DNA of 64,000 nucleotides, taken from CAWECB01 sp963807465 (GTDB lineage Bacteria > Patescibacteriota > Minisyncoccia > Minisyncoccales > Minisyncoccaceae). Position numbers and translations under genes: made by a program. Position 1 is the first letter of the stretch; each line of letters opens with the position of its first letter. The notes under the pieces are model-generated. The model was not told the origin of the DNA and searched no databases. It worked only from the letters and a program-made list of their open reading frames with translations. Shown here one piece after another: positions 8,790 to 17,181 of the stretch. The DNA lies in contig CAWECB010000003.1 of the NCBI GenBank assembly GCA_963807465.1, positions 186,001-250,000 of the forward strand. The letters are read 5' to 3'.

Positions 8790-9002
8790 CTAGAAGTAAA
8801 GAGCTATCCCCAATATCGCATGGAGGATAGCCAAAGTAAACGCGATTTTTACAACCATGAAATGATGGCTGATTTTAGTTTTTCCCTTATAGGCCAGATA
8901 GCCGAAACACGCAGCGGTCAAAAAGGCGAGCAAGGTCATGATGCCTAGATACATTATCAGGGGCTTGCCAAAGATGAGATAATAGGAAATTTGTTGGAAC
9001 AT
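8790..9002 (-). CDS. Small two-helix membrane protein
   Basis: A 70-aa hydrophobic protein with two predicted membrane helices (about residues 16-38 and 49-69). The His-His pair in KISHHF lies between them and a further His is in the second helix (LAILHAIL). No family is recognised with certainty. It is the last gene of a minus-strand run directly behind a cupredoxin (gap 6 bases), so a role in copper or haem handling at the membrane is possible but not shown by the sequence. Confidence 0.6.
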   Translation of the reverse strand: MFQQISYYLIFGKPLIMYLGIMTLLAFLTAACFGYLAYKGKTKISHHFMVVKIAFTLAILHAILGIALYF

Positions 9003-9008
9003 ATCTTA

Positions 9009-9407
9009 CTACTGAACCACTATTACGCCCTTCATTGTCGGGTGTATAGCGCATGAGTAATTATAAACGCCGGGATTATTAAGCGTCACGGAAAATGTTT
9101 CTCCTTTCGCTAAAGGATTGGACGAGAATGTATCAGATTTGATCTGGTGGGTAGCAGAGTCGTTATTCGTCCAGGTAATCTTAGTTCCTGGAGCGACTTT
9201 CAGGCTGCCCGGCTCGAAGGAAAAGTTAGCGATGCTTACGGCCGTTTCCTCGATCTGCTGGGTTGTCTGCTGTTGTGTCTGTTGTTGGTTGCCCGTACCA
9301 GGGTTACTAGCTTGGTATGGTTTCTTTTGCATATAATACCACCAGCCAAAGGCGAGAACGAGGACGATGACCACGATAACGATTGAGATGTATATGTTTT
9401 TGTTCAT
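9009..9407 (-). CDS. Membrane-anchored cupredoxin (plastocyanin-like)
   Basis: A 132-aa protein with an N-terminal membrane anchor (about residues 5-26), a Gln/Thr-rich linker (about 38-52) and a compact blue-copper domain. The four type-1 copper ligands are visible as His87 (ATHQI), Cys119, His122 and Met125 (CAIHPTMKG). The family carries single electrons or buffers copper outside the cell. Neighbours on the same strand are a two-helix membrane protein downstream and a Cys-rich protein upstream. No cytochrome oxidase genes are in the window, so the electron partner is unknown. Confidence 0.9.
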   Translation of the reverse strand: MNKNIYISIVIVVIVLVLAFGWWYYMQKKPYQASNPGTGNQQQTQQQTTQQIEETAVSIANFSFEPGSLKVAPGTKITWTNNDSATHQIKSDTFSSNPLAKGETFSVTLNNPGVYNYSCAIHPTMKGVIVVQ

Positions 9408-9411
9408 ATAT

Positions 9412-9648
9412 TTAATTATTATTTATTATGATTTCTTTAAGGCAAAAATATCCTCCAGCTAGATTATTTTCTAAATAGAGCGGACATCCTCCGCAGATGC
9501 ACGGCCCGGTGTTTTCTTTGATGCATGAAGATATTGTTTTAGAGCAAAAGGCCCTTTCTTTTTTGTCTTCTGCGCAGTCATTGAACAGGGGACAGTTGGG
9601 GCAGATGCAGCGATTGTCATTTTTTTCGTTGTTTTCCGGTTTTTTCAT
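9412..9648 (-). CDS. Small Cys-rich protein, DUF2769-like
   Basis: A 78-aa protein with ten cysteines, arranged as CICPNCPLF near the N terminus and CICGGCPLY near the C terminus plus single cysteines between. The CxCxxCPxY pattern resembles the DUF2769 family, of unknown function. The two halves look like an internal duplication. Its start codon overlaps the stop of the upstream flavoprotein gene by 4 bases (ATGA), implying translational coupling. Metal or Fe-S binding is likely from the cysteines, but no ligand can be named. Confidence 0.72.
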   Translation of the reverse strand: MKKPENNEKNDNRCICPNCPLFNDCAEDKKERAFCSKTISSCIKENTGPCICGGCPLYLENNLAGGYFCLKEIIINNN

Positions 9649-10340
9649 ACGATTTTCTTATTAATATGTTCATAATCAAGCTTATGTCCGCACTCCGGGC
9701 AATACAGTACTGCCTTTGCAAACCTTACCGCATGCTGTGCGGTATCTATATACATGTTTTTTATCCGATCGTCATCCTCTATCCTTTTCCTGTCTCTTTC
9801 CGTATCTTCGTTGCTTTCTCCGACCCAGGCCGCATAGCATTGGGGCGGAAGGATGAGTCCGAGCTCGGTCATGAAATTCATAAGGTTTCCTGCCACATGC
9901 TGATAGCCGTCTTCGTGGCCCAGAATCATTATCGCTCCGATCTTGTTTTTGACCACGGGCTTCTTGTGAACAGAATTCATGTTTTCCAAGGAGTTCAGTC
10001 TTTCAATGATTAGTTGCATCAGCTGCGAATGGTTATTCCAATATACGGGCGTGGAAAAGATTATCACATCGGAATCAAGGATGGCGTCATATATCTTTTT
10101 CATCTCATCTTTTTTGTCGGTCTGCGTAATCAGGCAGGGATGAATGCACATCTTGGAGTTGATGGAATAGTGGTGTTCGCACGGCCTTAGGTTCAGTTCT
10201 GAAGCGACGATTATTTTCTTTTCAACATCATTTTCATTAAGGCTGTCAAAAGCTGACCTCATCAAGTAATAACTGTTTGATTGTTTTCCTCTCGCCGAGG
10301 TGGAGATTCCCAGAACCTTGATTTTTTCCATAGGGAACAA
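9645..10340 (-). CDS. NADPH-dependent FMN reductase / iron-sulfur flavoprotein-like
   Basis: A 231-aa flavodoxin-fold protein. The N-terminal FMN loop GISTSARGKQSNS and the FSTPVYWNNHS segment are typical of the NADPH-dependent FMN reductase / iron-sulfur flavoprotein group. Cysteines in RPCEHH and MCIHPC lie where the Fe-S flavoproteins bind their cluster, although the spacing is not the classic one. A CPECGHKL zinc-ribbon-like pair sits near the C terminus. A second Met at residue 4 (10331) is an alternative start. It is coupled to the downstream Cys-rich gene, suggesting that the two proteins act together in electron transfer. Confidence 0.82.
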   Translation of the reverse strand: MFPMEKIKVLGISTSARGKQSNSYYLMRSAFDSLNENDVEKKIIVASELNLRPCEHHYSINSKMCIHPCLITQTDKKDEMKKIYDAILDSDVIIFSTPVYWNNHSQLMQLIIERLNSLENMNSVHKKPVVKNKIGAIMILGHEDGYQHVAGNLMNFMTELGLILPPQCYAAWVGESNEDTERDRKRIEDDDRIKNMYIDTAQHAVRFAKAVLYCPECGHKLDYEHINKKIV

Positions 10341-10381
10341 ATTAGGATATTACAATAATAATACCACAAGAATGGTTTTTA

Positions 10382-11113
10382 TTAAATAAACCGAGTGATT
10401 AAGAAAATGAAAATTACTCCGAGGACAGTCAGTCCTATCAACTTGAAAGAACTGTGTTTGCTGTGTGCTTCTGGCAGAATGTCGCTTGCGCCGATGTATA
10501 AAAGGAACCCAGCAAAGAATCCGAGATACAGGACTAGGAAATGAGGAGAAAAAGCGAAGAAAAGAGTCGAGATAACGCCCAAGACAGGAGCCAGGGCGTC
10601 GACCAGCAGGAACATGATAGATTTTTTGCTAGTATTTTTGTTGTGGAGCATTAGGGTTACAGTGTTCATTCCGTCGGTGAAATCGTGTGATATGACGGCT
10701 ATCCCGACTAATGCACCTACGGCTGGATTAATTTGGAATCCGAGTCCGATGCCAACCCCGTCCATGAAACTGTGTCCTGCGAGGGCCAGAGCGGACAATA
10801 TTCCGACTTGCGGATGCTTATGTTCCGCATAGTCCATTTCATGGGCATGGTGTATGAGTATGGTTTTTTCAAGTATATGGAAAATTAGGAATCCGGCCAC
10901 GAGGGCGATCATTACACTGATCGAATCGTAATTACGCAACTTTATTTGTTCGATGATTTCCGGGAAGATGTCGAAACTAACGACCCCCAAGATTACTCCG
11001 GCGGTAAAGCCCATAATCAGGTGGAGTTTGTTTTTTAGTCTTACAGCCAAAAGACCTCCCAAGAATGTGGAGAAAAAAGTTATTATTGAAAAGATTATTG
11101 CAGCAGTCTGCAT
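10382..11113 (-). CDS. ZIP-family divalent metal transporter
   Basis: A 243-aa polytopic membrane protein with about eight hydrophobic segments. The metal-site helices carry GHSFMDGVGIG and SHDFTDGMNT, the paired His/Asp motifs of the ZIP family. A His-rich loop (ILIHHAHEMDYAEHKH) lies between helices 3 and 4, as usual for ZIP proteins. Substrates are zinc, iron or manganese; which one cannot be told. The upstream 46-aa ORF ends 2 bases before this start, so the two probably share a transcript. Confidence 0.92.
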   Translation of the reverse strand: MQTAAIIFSIITFFSTFLGGLLAVRLKNKLHLIMGFTAGVILGVVSFDIFPEIIEQIKLRNYDSISVMIALVAGFLIFHILEKTILIHHAHEMDYAEHKHPQVGILSALALAGHSFMDGVGIGLGFQINPAVGALVGIAVISHDFTDGMNTVTLMLHNKNTSKKSIMFLLVDALAPVLGVISTLFFAFSPHFLVLYLGFFAGFLLYIGASDILPEAHSKHSSFKLIGLTVLGVIFIFLITRFI

Positions 11114-11115
11114 AT

Positions 11116-11256
11116 TTATTCTTCCGATTTTTTGTCCTTCTTTTGTTTTCTGACAGTAGCCGATTGGGCGTTCTTAACCTTGCCTTCCAGTCTCGGAGGC
11201 CTAGTCAGATGCATCTTTCGGCGCTCTATTTCTGATTTGGAAATTTCCCTTTTCAT
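11116..11256 (-). CDS. 46-aa basic hypothetical protein
   Basis: The ATG at 11254-11256 opens a 46-codon frame with stop at 11116-11118, two bases before the ZIP transporter start. The product is very basic (about a third Lys/Arg), begins MKREISKSEIERRK and ends KKDKKSEE, with the segment HLTRPPRLEGKVKN between. No family recognised. Tight spacing to a real gene and a plausible amphipathic N-terminal helix support it being expressed. It could be a small nucleic-acid-binding protein. Confidence 0.5.
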   Translation of the reverse strand: MKREISKSEIERRKMHLTRPPRLEGKVKNAQSATVRKQKKDKKSEE

Positions 11257-11336
11257 ATTTATATTTTGATTGAATAACCGCATAATGTCAACGCACGTCT
11301 TTATTTTATCTTTAAAGATGTTATATTTAAATACAT

Positions 11337-13184
11337 ATGCCTAAAGATATAAAAAGTAAAAAAGAGGGAAGGGGAACCTTCAGACAATTATCCGCAAAGC
11401 TGAAAGAGATATATAGGCCGTTTGCAGGCGTCGTCATAGTCATACTTTTGTTAGCCTTTCTGCAAGAGGGGTTGAATCTGGTCGCCCCGTATATCTACGG
11501 GAAAATAATAGACGGAATAGTGCAGGGGAGGGAAATGATCGAATTGATAAAGCTGTGCCTAATTGCTCTTGGCGTCTTTTTAGTCAACGATGTCGTGCTT
11601 CACTATTACCAGGACAGGATAGAGATTCAGAAATTCGATTTTGACATTCCGAGAGCGGTCGCCATAAAGACCCTAGACAGGATATTCAACTTTTCCATAG
11701 GGCAGCACGAGAATCAGAATTCTGGGATAAAGAAAAGCATCATTGACAGGGGGCAGAACGCCCTCGTGGAAATGGCATCAAGCCTAATTTACCAGATAAT
11801 TCCCACGGCCCTGCAGGTTATCGTGACGGTTGTCGCGCTTTCTGTTGTTGCTCCTGTCCTCGGTCTAATTATTTTCATCGGGGTTCTGGCTTTTGTCTTA
11901 ATAAGCCTGTATACGAATAAAATATTCGGGGCCGATTTGAAAAAGGTTCAAGACATGTATGTCGAATCGGACAAGAAGCAGTCTGAATTTTTGAGGAATA
12001 TCTCCCTGATCAAAGCCAATGCCAAGGAAAAGGAGGTGGTGGGCGAATACGACGAAAACTACATAGCCATCAACCAGTTCGGTAAAAAAGTCTGGATGAG
12101 ATTCATAAGCTTCATTCAAGCAAGAAGTATAATTTCTGACGTTACAAGGGTGGCCGTGTTGATAGTGGGCATTTATCTTGTTTATAAGAAAGTCTACACT
12201 CCTGGCTTTTTAGTCATATTTCTATCCTGGTCTACGAGCACATTCGACAGGATAAATTCACTTTCCTTCATTCATCGAAGGGTTACGCAATTATCCGCCT
12301 CTATTAAGAATTATTTCATGTTATTAGACATCGAGTCGGATGTCAAAGAGGTGGACAATCCGATAACCGTCAAAGATTTGAAAGGTAAGATAGAATATAA
12401 GGATGTTTCTTTCAAGTATCCGCCGAGAGAAGATATTTCCGAGGGCGAACACGGCGAAATCGTGACCAGCAAAAAATTGGATGAAAAGGAGGGAGTTTTG
12501 AAGAAAATAAGTATCTCGATTGAGCCGGGGGAAAGAGTAGCGATCGTTGGACACAGCGGGGCTGGCAAATCGACCATAGCCCAACTTTTAATCAGGGCTT
12601 ATGATCCGGACAAGGGAAAGATATTAATAGATGACTGCGACCTTAAAGAATTAGCACTAGACAATTACAGGCAAAGACTGGGAATCGTTCCCCAAGATGT
12701 TGCGCTTTTCGACAATACGTTGAAGTATAATATTCTTTTCGGAGCGAGCAAGAAGGTAGGCGAAAAACAATTACTGGAAGCGATAAAAATGGCGCAAGTC
12801 GACAAGTTTTTAAAAAATATGGAGAACGGCCTCGACACAGTTATAGGGGAGAGGGGAGTAAAACTTTCCGGCGGAGAACGCCAGAGGGTCGGAATAGCGA
12901 GAGCGCTCGTCAAGGACCCCAAGATACTCATATTCGATGAAGCGACATCGAGCCTGGATGTTGAAAACGAATCCCTTATTCGCGAAGCCATAGAAAAAGC
13001 GTCAAAAGGAAGGACGACCATCATCATCGCCCATCGGCTTTCGACCATAAAGGACGCGGACAAGATAATTGTTATGGAGGGCGGGCGCATAATCGGCGAA
13101 GGCAAGCACAGCCATCTTTTAAAGACTTGCGAGCCTTACCGCAAGATGATTAATATTCAAACGGTTATAGTGGGTGGAAGCTAA
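11337..13184 (+). CDS. ABC exporter, fused membrane and ATPase domains
   Basis: A 615-aa half-transporter of the MsbA/multidrug exporter class. Six hydrophobic segments occupy roughly residues 25-320. The ATPase domain has Walker A GHSGAGKST at about 405-413, the signature LSGGERQR, Walker B ILIFDEATSSLD and the H-loop IIAHRLS. Between the membrane domain and Walker A is a short acidic insert containing EGEHGEIV. It would work as a homodimer. The substrate (lipid, peptide or drug) cannot be inferred. The gene stands alone between the divergent 46-aa ORF and the next promoter. Confidence 0.93.
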   Translation: MPKDIKSKKEGRGTFRQLSAKLKEIYRPFAGVVIVILLLAFLQEGLNLVAPYIYGKIIDGIVQGREMIELIKLCLIALGVFLVNDVVLHYYQDRIEIQKFDFDIPRAVAIKTLDRIFNFSIGQHENQNSGIKKSIIDRGQNALVEMASSLIYQIIPTALQVIVTVVALSVVAPVLGLIIFIGVLAFVLISLYTNKIFGADLKKVQDMYVESDKKQSEFLRNISLIKANAKEKEVVGEYDENYIAINQFGKKVWMRFISFIQARSIISDVTRVAVLIVGIYLVYKKVYTPGFLVIFLSWSTSTFDRINSLSFIHRRVTQLSASIKNYFMLLDIESDVKEVDNPITVKDLKGKIEYKDVSFKYPPREDISEGEHGEIVTSKKLDEKEGVLKKISISIEPGERVAIVGHSGAGKSTIAQLLIRAYDPDKGKILIDDCDLKELALDNYRQRLGIVPQDVALFDNTLKYNILFGASKKVGEKQLLEAIKMAQVDKFLKNMENGLDTVIGERGVKLSGGERQRVGIARALVKDPKILIFDEATSSLDVENESLIREAIEKASKGRTTIIIAHRLSTIKDADKIIVMEGGRIIGEGKHSHLLKTCEPYRKMINIQTVIVGGS

Positions 13185-13238
13185 AGAGCCGCTATAAGAG
13201 AATATTATTTTTAATAGCCCTGTATTAATTAATGAGGG

Positions 13239-13270
13239 TTGCTTTTTTTTCTTTCCCTTTGTGGTATAAT
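13239..13270 (+). promoter_or_regulatory. Promoter with extended -10
   Basis: TATAAT at 13265-13270 is preceded by TG in the extended -10 position. A weak TTGCTT lies 20 bases upstream. The start codon used (13301) is 30 bases downstream, which excludes the upstream in-frame ATG at 13232. Confidence 0.6.
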
Positions 13271-13300
13271 ATAAACAAATATTTAAATAATTTTATTAAT

Positions 13301-15655
13301 ATGAACACAAACACAAAGATATTCTCCATAATCGTTTCATTGTTTGCGGTATTCGTCTTAGCTTCGTCCGCATATGCAGCCACCCCGACATTATCCCTTT
13401 CCAATTCGGGAAGTGGGGACAATGTCCAGATTACCGTTAACGGAGATCCCAATGCCGGCGTCCTTCTTTATTACACTAAACTAGGATCCGGGTTGCAACT
13501 ACCGGCAATCGGCACCACCAGTTCAAGCGGATACTTCTCAACCATTGTCAGTACGGCTACCTTAGGCGTTTCTTCAAACAGTGCAGTTCATGTTATTGTC
13601 AATAGCCAGGCATCGCAAGATGTCGCTTGGCCCTATACTAGTGCATCAACCAGTTCTATCGCCTTGAACCAAACTGGTATTGTGCTTAATGTCGGGCAGT
13701 CTTCGACAATCACGGCCAATGGGAGCAGTTCGCTGTACATGCTTAACAATTCCAATCCGCCCATTGCCAATGTCAATATCAGCGGCAACCAGATTATAAT
13801 TACTGGAAACAGCTACGGCCAGGCGGTTATAACCATTTGTCCACAGGGGACGTCGACCAGCTGTCCCAGTATATATGTAACCGTGCAGAATTCCGGCGCC
13901 TCGTCTCTTACTTTCAGCCAAAGCAGTGTCACTATTTCATCTGGACAGAATTTTCCGGTAACCATAAGCGGAGGAACGGGAATATACACGATTCTTAATA
14001 ATTCCAATTCAGGTGCGGTCCAAGCCAGCCTTAACGGAGCAACCATTACCTTGAGCACTTCGAGCACCAGCGGCTCTTCTTCAATTACCGTTTGCTCGTC
14101 GGATCAAAGCTCATGCGGAATCATTAACGTGACCGTGGGTACGGCCAGTTCTTCTTCGATTTATTTCAGTCAGACCAGTCCGATTATAACGGTGGGGCAG
14201 AGCATGACAATTTCCATTTCCGGAGGCTCTAGTAGCAACTACTATGTTTCTTCCAATTCCAGCCCGAGCATCGTTCAGGCTAGTCTGTCCGGCAGTACAC
14301 TGACCCTTTACGGAATAACCAGTGGCTCATCCGTAGTTACAGTTTGTTCTTCAACTGGTAGTTGCAGTTCTTTGACTGCTACCTCCAACTATGTTTCTAG
14401 CGGAGGAACGATAACCTTGAGCCAGACCAGCGTCTCGGCACTTGTCGGTCAGACGGTAAGCATAACCGTTTCTGGCGGATCTACCCCCTATAGTGTTTCT
14501 TCCAATACGGGGAATGTCTTCCAAACCTCTTTTAATGGAAACATATTGAATGTATACGGCGTTAGCGCTGGGTCATCATCGATTAACGTCTGTTCGGCGG
14601 GAGGAGGATGCGTTGTTCTCTATGTTACTGTTGGAGGATATTCTTCCACCAGTCAGATCAGCTTGAGCCAGACCAGTATTTCTCTTTCCGTGGGCCAGAC
14701 TGCGACGGTATCGGTTTCTGGCACCGGCGGATACTATATTTCCGGCAATACTAACTCTAGTGTTGCTACAGCATCTCTAAATGGAAACAGTATTTCCCTT
14801 TACGGCGCCAACACGGGTACTACCAATGTTTCCCTTTGCCAGACCGGCGGTCAATGCGTCGCCCTTTATGTCACCGTTGGAACAAGTTCTTCTACTAGCC
14901 AAATCACTTTGGGTCAATCCAGCGTCTCCATTTCTTTGGGCCAGACTGCGACGGTATCGGTTTCCGGGAGTGGGGGGTATTACATTTCCAGTAGTACAAA
15001 TTTAAGCGTCGCTTCGGCGTCAGTTAGCGGGAGCAGTGTTTCTATTTACGGCGCCAACACGGGTACTACCAATGTTTCAATCTGCCAGACCGGAGGACAG
15101 TGCGCCATCATCTATGTCACAGTTTCTTCGACCACATCAAGCGCTACAAACACGGTATTTTTGAAATTCAGTCAGAACAATCCAACTGTCGCTGTCAACC
15201 AGAGCGTGACAATCTTAATTGCGGGTGGTACGCAGGGTTCTTATACTATTCCATATAATTCCAGCACCGGAGTTGCCCAGGCTAGCATCAGCGGAAGCAT
15301 CCTTACTGTTTCTGGCAAAGCCAGTGGGTCAACGGTTATTGTCGCTTGCGATTCTTCAAGTAATTGCGGTGCGGTTCTGGTCACAGTCAAAGCAACAACA
15401 TCGACTTCTTCCAATGAGTCGAGCGGGTCGGGTGGTAGCAAATACCAATTTTTACGCTCTCTCGGAATCGGTGACACGGGAGATGATGTCGCCGAACTTC
15501 AACAGAGACTGACCGCGGAAGGCGTTTACAGCGGTCCCGTTACGGGTACTTACGGCAACCTTACTGCCTCCGCCGTTAAGTTGTACCAGAAAAGCAATAA
15601 AATAAAGCAAACAGGAACGGTCGGTCCGGTAACAGCGGACACCCTTAATAAGTAA
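13301..15655 (+). CDS. Secreted Ig-repeat surface protein with C-terminal peptidoglycan-binding domain
   Basis: The start at 13301 gives a clear signal peptide ending SSAYA, with the mature part from about residue 26; the earlier ATG at 13232 lies upstream of the -10 box. The 784-aa product has an N-terminal domain and then seven Ser/Thr-rich beta repeats of about 80 residues. Each opens with a pattern like LSQTSVSxxxGQ and closes with a Cys pair before YVTV. They resemble bacterial Ig-like (Big2-type) domains. Repeats 5 and 6 are nearly identical at DNA level in blocks 246 bases apart. The C-terminal 70 residues form a peptidoglycan-binding domain 1 (LGIGDTGDDVAELQQRL, TASAVKLYQ). It probably projects from the wall as an adhesin or coat protein. 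Confidence 0.85.
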   Translation: MNTNTKIFSIIVSLFAVFVLASSAYAATPTLSLSNSGSGDNVQITVNGDPNAGVLLYYTKLGSGLQLPAIGTTSSSGYFSTIVSTATLGVSSNSAVHVIVNSQASQDVAWPYTSASTSSIALNQTGIVLNVGQSSTITANGSSSLYMLNNSNPPIANVNISGNQIIITGNSYGQAVITICPQGTSTSCPSIYVTVQNSGASSLTFSQSSVTISSGQNFPVTISGGTGIYTILNNSNSGAVQASLNGATITLSTSSTSGSSSITVCSSDQSSCGIINVTVGTASSSSIYFSQTSPIITVGQSMTISISGGSSSNYYVSSNSSPSIVQASLSGSTLTLYGITSGSSVVTVCSSTGSCSSLTATSNYVSSGGTITLSQTSVSALVGQTVSITVSGGSTPYSVSSNTGNVFQTSFNGNILNVYGVSAGSSSINVCSAGGGCVVLYVTVGGYSSTSQISLSQTSISLSVGQTATVSVSGTGGYYISGNTNSSVATASLNGNSISLYGANTGTTNVSLCQTGGQCVALYVTVGTSSSTSQITLGQSSVSISLGQTATVSVSGSGGYYISSSTNLSVASASVSGSSVSIYGANTGTTNVSICQTGGQCAIIYVTVSSTTSSATNTVFLKFSQNNPTVAVNQSVTILIAGGTQGSYTIPYNSSTGVAQASISGSILTVSGKASGSTVIVACDSSSNCGAVLVTVKATTSTSSNESSGSGGSKYQFLRSLGIGDTGDDVAELQQRLTAEGVYSGPVTGTYGNLTASAVKLYQKSNKIKQTGTVGPVTADTLNK

Positions 15656-15677
15656 TCCGATTTAAAGAATTGTAACC

Positions 15678-15705
15678 AAAAGCATCCCTTAAGGGATGCT
15701 TTTGG
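15678..15705 (+). terminator. Rho-independent terminator
   Basis: An 11-bp perfect stem, 15678-15688 with 15693-15703, around a TTAA loop. The symmetric A and T flanks could make it bidirectional. The rest of the 15656-15818 gap shows nothing clear. Confidence 0.85.
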
Positions 15706-15818
15706 CATCGCTAAAACAACGTGGTCGGCTAAGTGATAAATTTAGAACTTTGGATTGGGATAAGATAGAGCATGGGTTAGAATATTATAATTTTAAATAA
15801 AAAAGGAGATAGATTTAT

Positions 15819-16671
15819 CTATCTCCCTGGAATGAACTTTTCTAAAGTCCAGACCATTGAGGTTTGTCCGTCGATTTTTTGTTCTAGTCGGACTAATCCT
15901 TTATCCTTGGCGAACCAAGTGTCTTCGGTGAATCCCTTATCTAAATAATCAGGATTTTCTCCGCTAGACATTTCTTTAGCGTTAACTTGTCTGGTGAAGT
16001 GCAGACAATTCAATCCTTGATAGCCAGGAACATTTGTGTCAACGCCTACAAAAATTAAGACATCGGATTTATCATTTTCACGGTTTATCCCGATTCCTGG
16101 GCGATCTCCGAAGTAAATAGCTCTTATTGAATAACCATCTTCTTGTCCCCATCCATCCCACGAATTGGCGGGAGACGTAATTGATGTTGGCGAATAGGTG
16201 ATAACTTGGTTTATAATGTACTGGCCGCCACCTTCATTTTCAAATGGTGCCCAAAATATTCCCTCAACATCATAATTGTGTCCAAAGATGCCAAGTTCGT
16301 CTTGAAGTAATTCTATTTCAACTCCGCTGGAAACCTGGAGGGGGCCCTGTTTTTGCGAATAGCCTTTTACTTTATACTCCAGATTGTATGTTTTATCTGC
16401 CACTACTTTAGGTAGCAGTATTCCTCTGGATGATTGAAGTATTGCTTGGCCATTATCCGTTGGCCAAGTTACCATTCCGTGACTTAGGGGAATAGCAGTG
16501 GCTACAATTTTGTAGTGCCATTCTGTTCCTGGAGTTGTTGGAAAGTAGTCTTTTGGCGATTCGGAAGGGGGAAGTCCTGTGGACGAGCTTGTTAGACGAG
16601 GTGGTACATCCTGCCAACAAGATTGAACAAATCAAGACAAATATGGTTAACCCAATGACTTGTTTTCTCAT
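15819..16671 (-). pseudogene. Lipoprotein of unknown function, split by a frameshift
   Basis: The N terminus (start 16671) is a textbook lipoprotein signal with lipobox L19-A20-G21-C22. About six codons after the cysteine the reading frame changes. The other frame reads SSSTGLPPSESPKDYFP and then runs open to 15819, giving about 280 aa in total. One extra base near 16588-16592 accounts for the break. The downstream part is a soluble beta-rich protein with several Trp/Gly segments (AIYFGDRPGIG, TWFAKDKGLVRLEQ), the last resembling the ends of some DUF-type secreted proteins. Function unknown. Except for the single frame change it appears intact. Confidence 0.72.
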
Positions 16672-16756
16672 TAAGTTTCTCCTTGCCCGAATTAAGGGCT
16701 AACTTTTTTTAGCACTTTGTGTTTTAAAAATCAATAGTATTTATACTAGAATGTTG

Positions 16757-16828
16757 GGTGACTAACGGGATTCGAACCCGTACCAAGACCTCCACAGAGT
16801 CTTGTGCTGCCATTACACCATAGCCACC
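16757..16828 (-). tRNA. tRNA-His(GTG)
   Basis: Minus-strand cloverleaf with anticodon loop CTGTGGA. The extra G at position -1 opposite C73, the identity mark of histidine tRNA, is encoded. CCA not encoded. Confidence 0.95.
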
Positions 16829-16836
16829 AGGAACTG

Positions 16837-16910
16837 TGTCCCCGGTGCGAATCGAACGCACAACCTACAGATTAGAAGTCTGTCGCTCTGTCCTATTGAG
16901 CTACGGGGAC
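16837..16910 (-). tRNA. tRNA-Arg(TCT)
   Basis: Minus-strand cloverleaf, 74 nt, acceptor GTCCCCG/CGGGGAC, anticodon loop CTTCTAA on stem ACAGA/TCTGT. Reads AGA/AGG. Confidence 0.95.
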
Positions 16911-17001
16911 GTGATATATATTTCATACCAAAAATATGTCTAAATGGCAAGAAAATATTTTGACTCTAAAAAAGAAAGATGATATATAGGGAGAGAGCAA
17001 A

Positions 17002-17073
17002 CGGGGCATAGTGAAACGGCTATCACGAGTCCTTTGGGAGGATTTATTCTGAGTTCGAATCTCAGTGCCCCGA
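17002..17073 (+). tRNA. tRNA-Pro(TGG)
   Basis: Acceptor CGGGGCA/TGCCCCG with the proline-typical C1:G72 pair, and anticodon loop TTTGGGA. Confidence 0.94.
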
Positions 17074-17087
17074 ATGGATTCGTCTAA

Positions 17088-17161
17088 GCGGGTGTAGCTC
17101 AATGGCAGAGTGACAGCCTTCCAAGCTGTACATGAGGGTTCGATTCCCTTCACCCGCTCCA
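17088..17161 (+). tRNA. tRNA-Gly(TCC)
   Basis: Acceptor GCGGGTG/CACCCGC, anticodon loop CTTCCAA. The CCA end is encoded (17159-17161), unlike most tRNAs here. Confidence 0.95.
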
Positions 17162-17181
17162 AATAATTAATCCTCTAAACG

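Noticed and set aside
9118..9386. Plus-strand frames opposite the cupredoxin
   Set aside because: They are antisense shadows; the minus frame has an anchor and all four copper ligands.
11337..13184. Toxin/bacteriocin exporter assignment for the ABC protein
   Set aside because: No C39 peptidase domain and no precursor peptide gene nearby; only a general exporter can be supported.
13232..13300. Upstream start for the Ig-repeat protein
   Set aside because: A TATAAT box lies between this ATG and the signal peptide, and the added residues would spoil the signal peptide.
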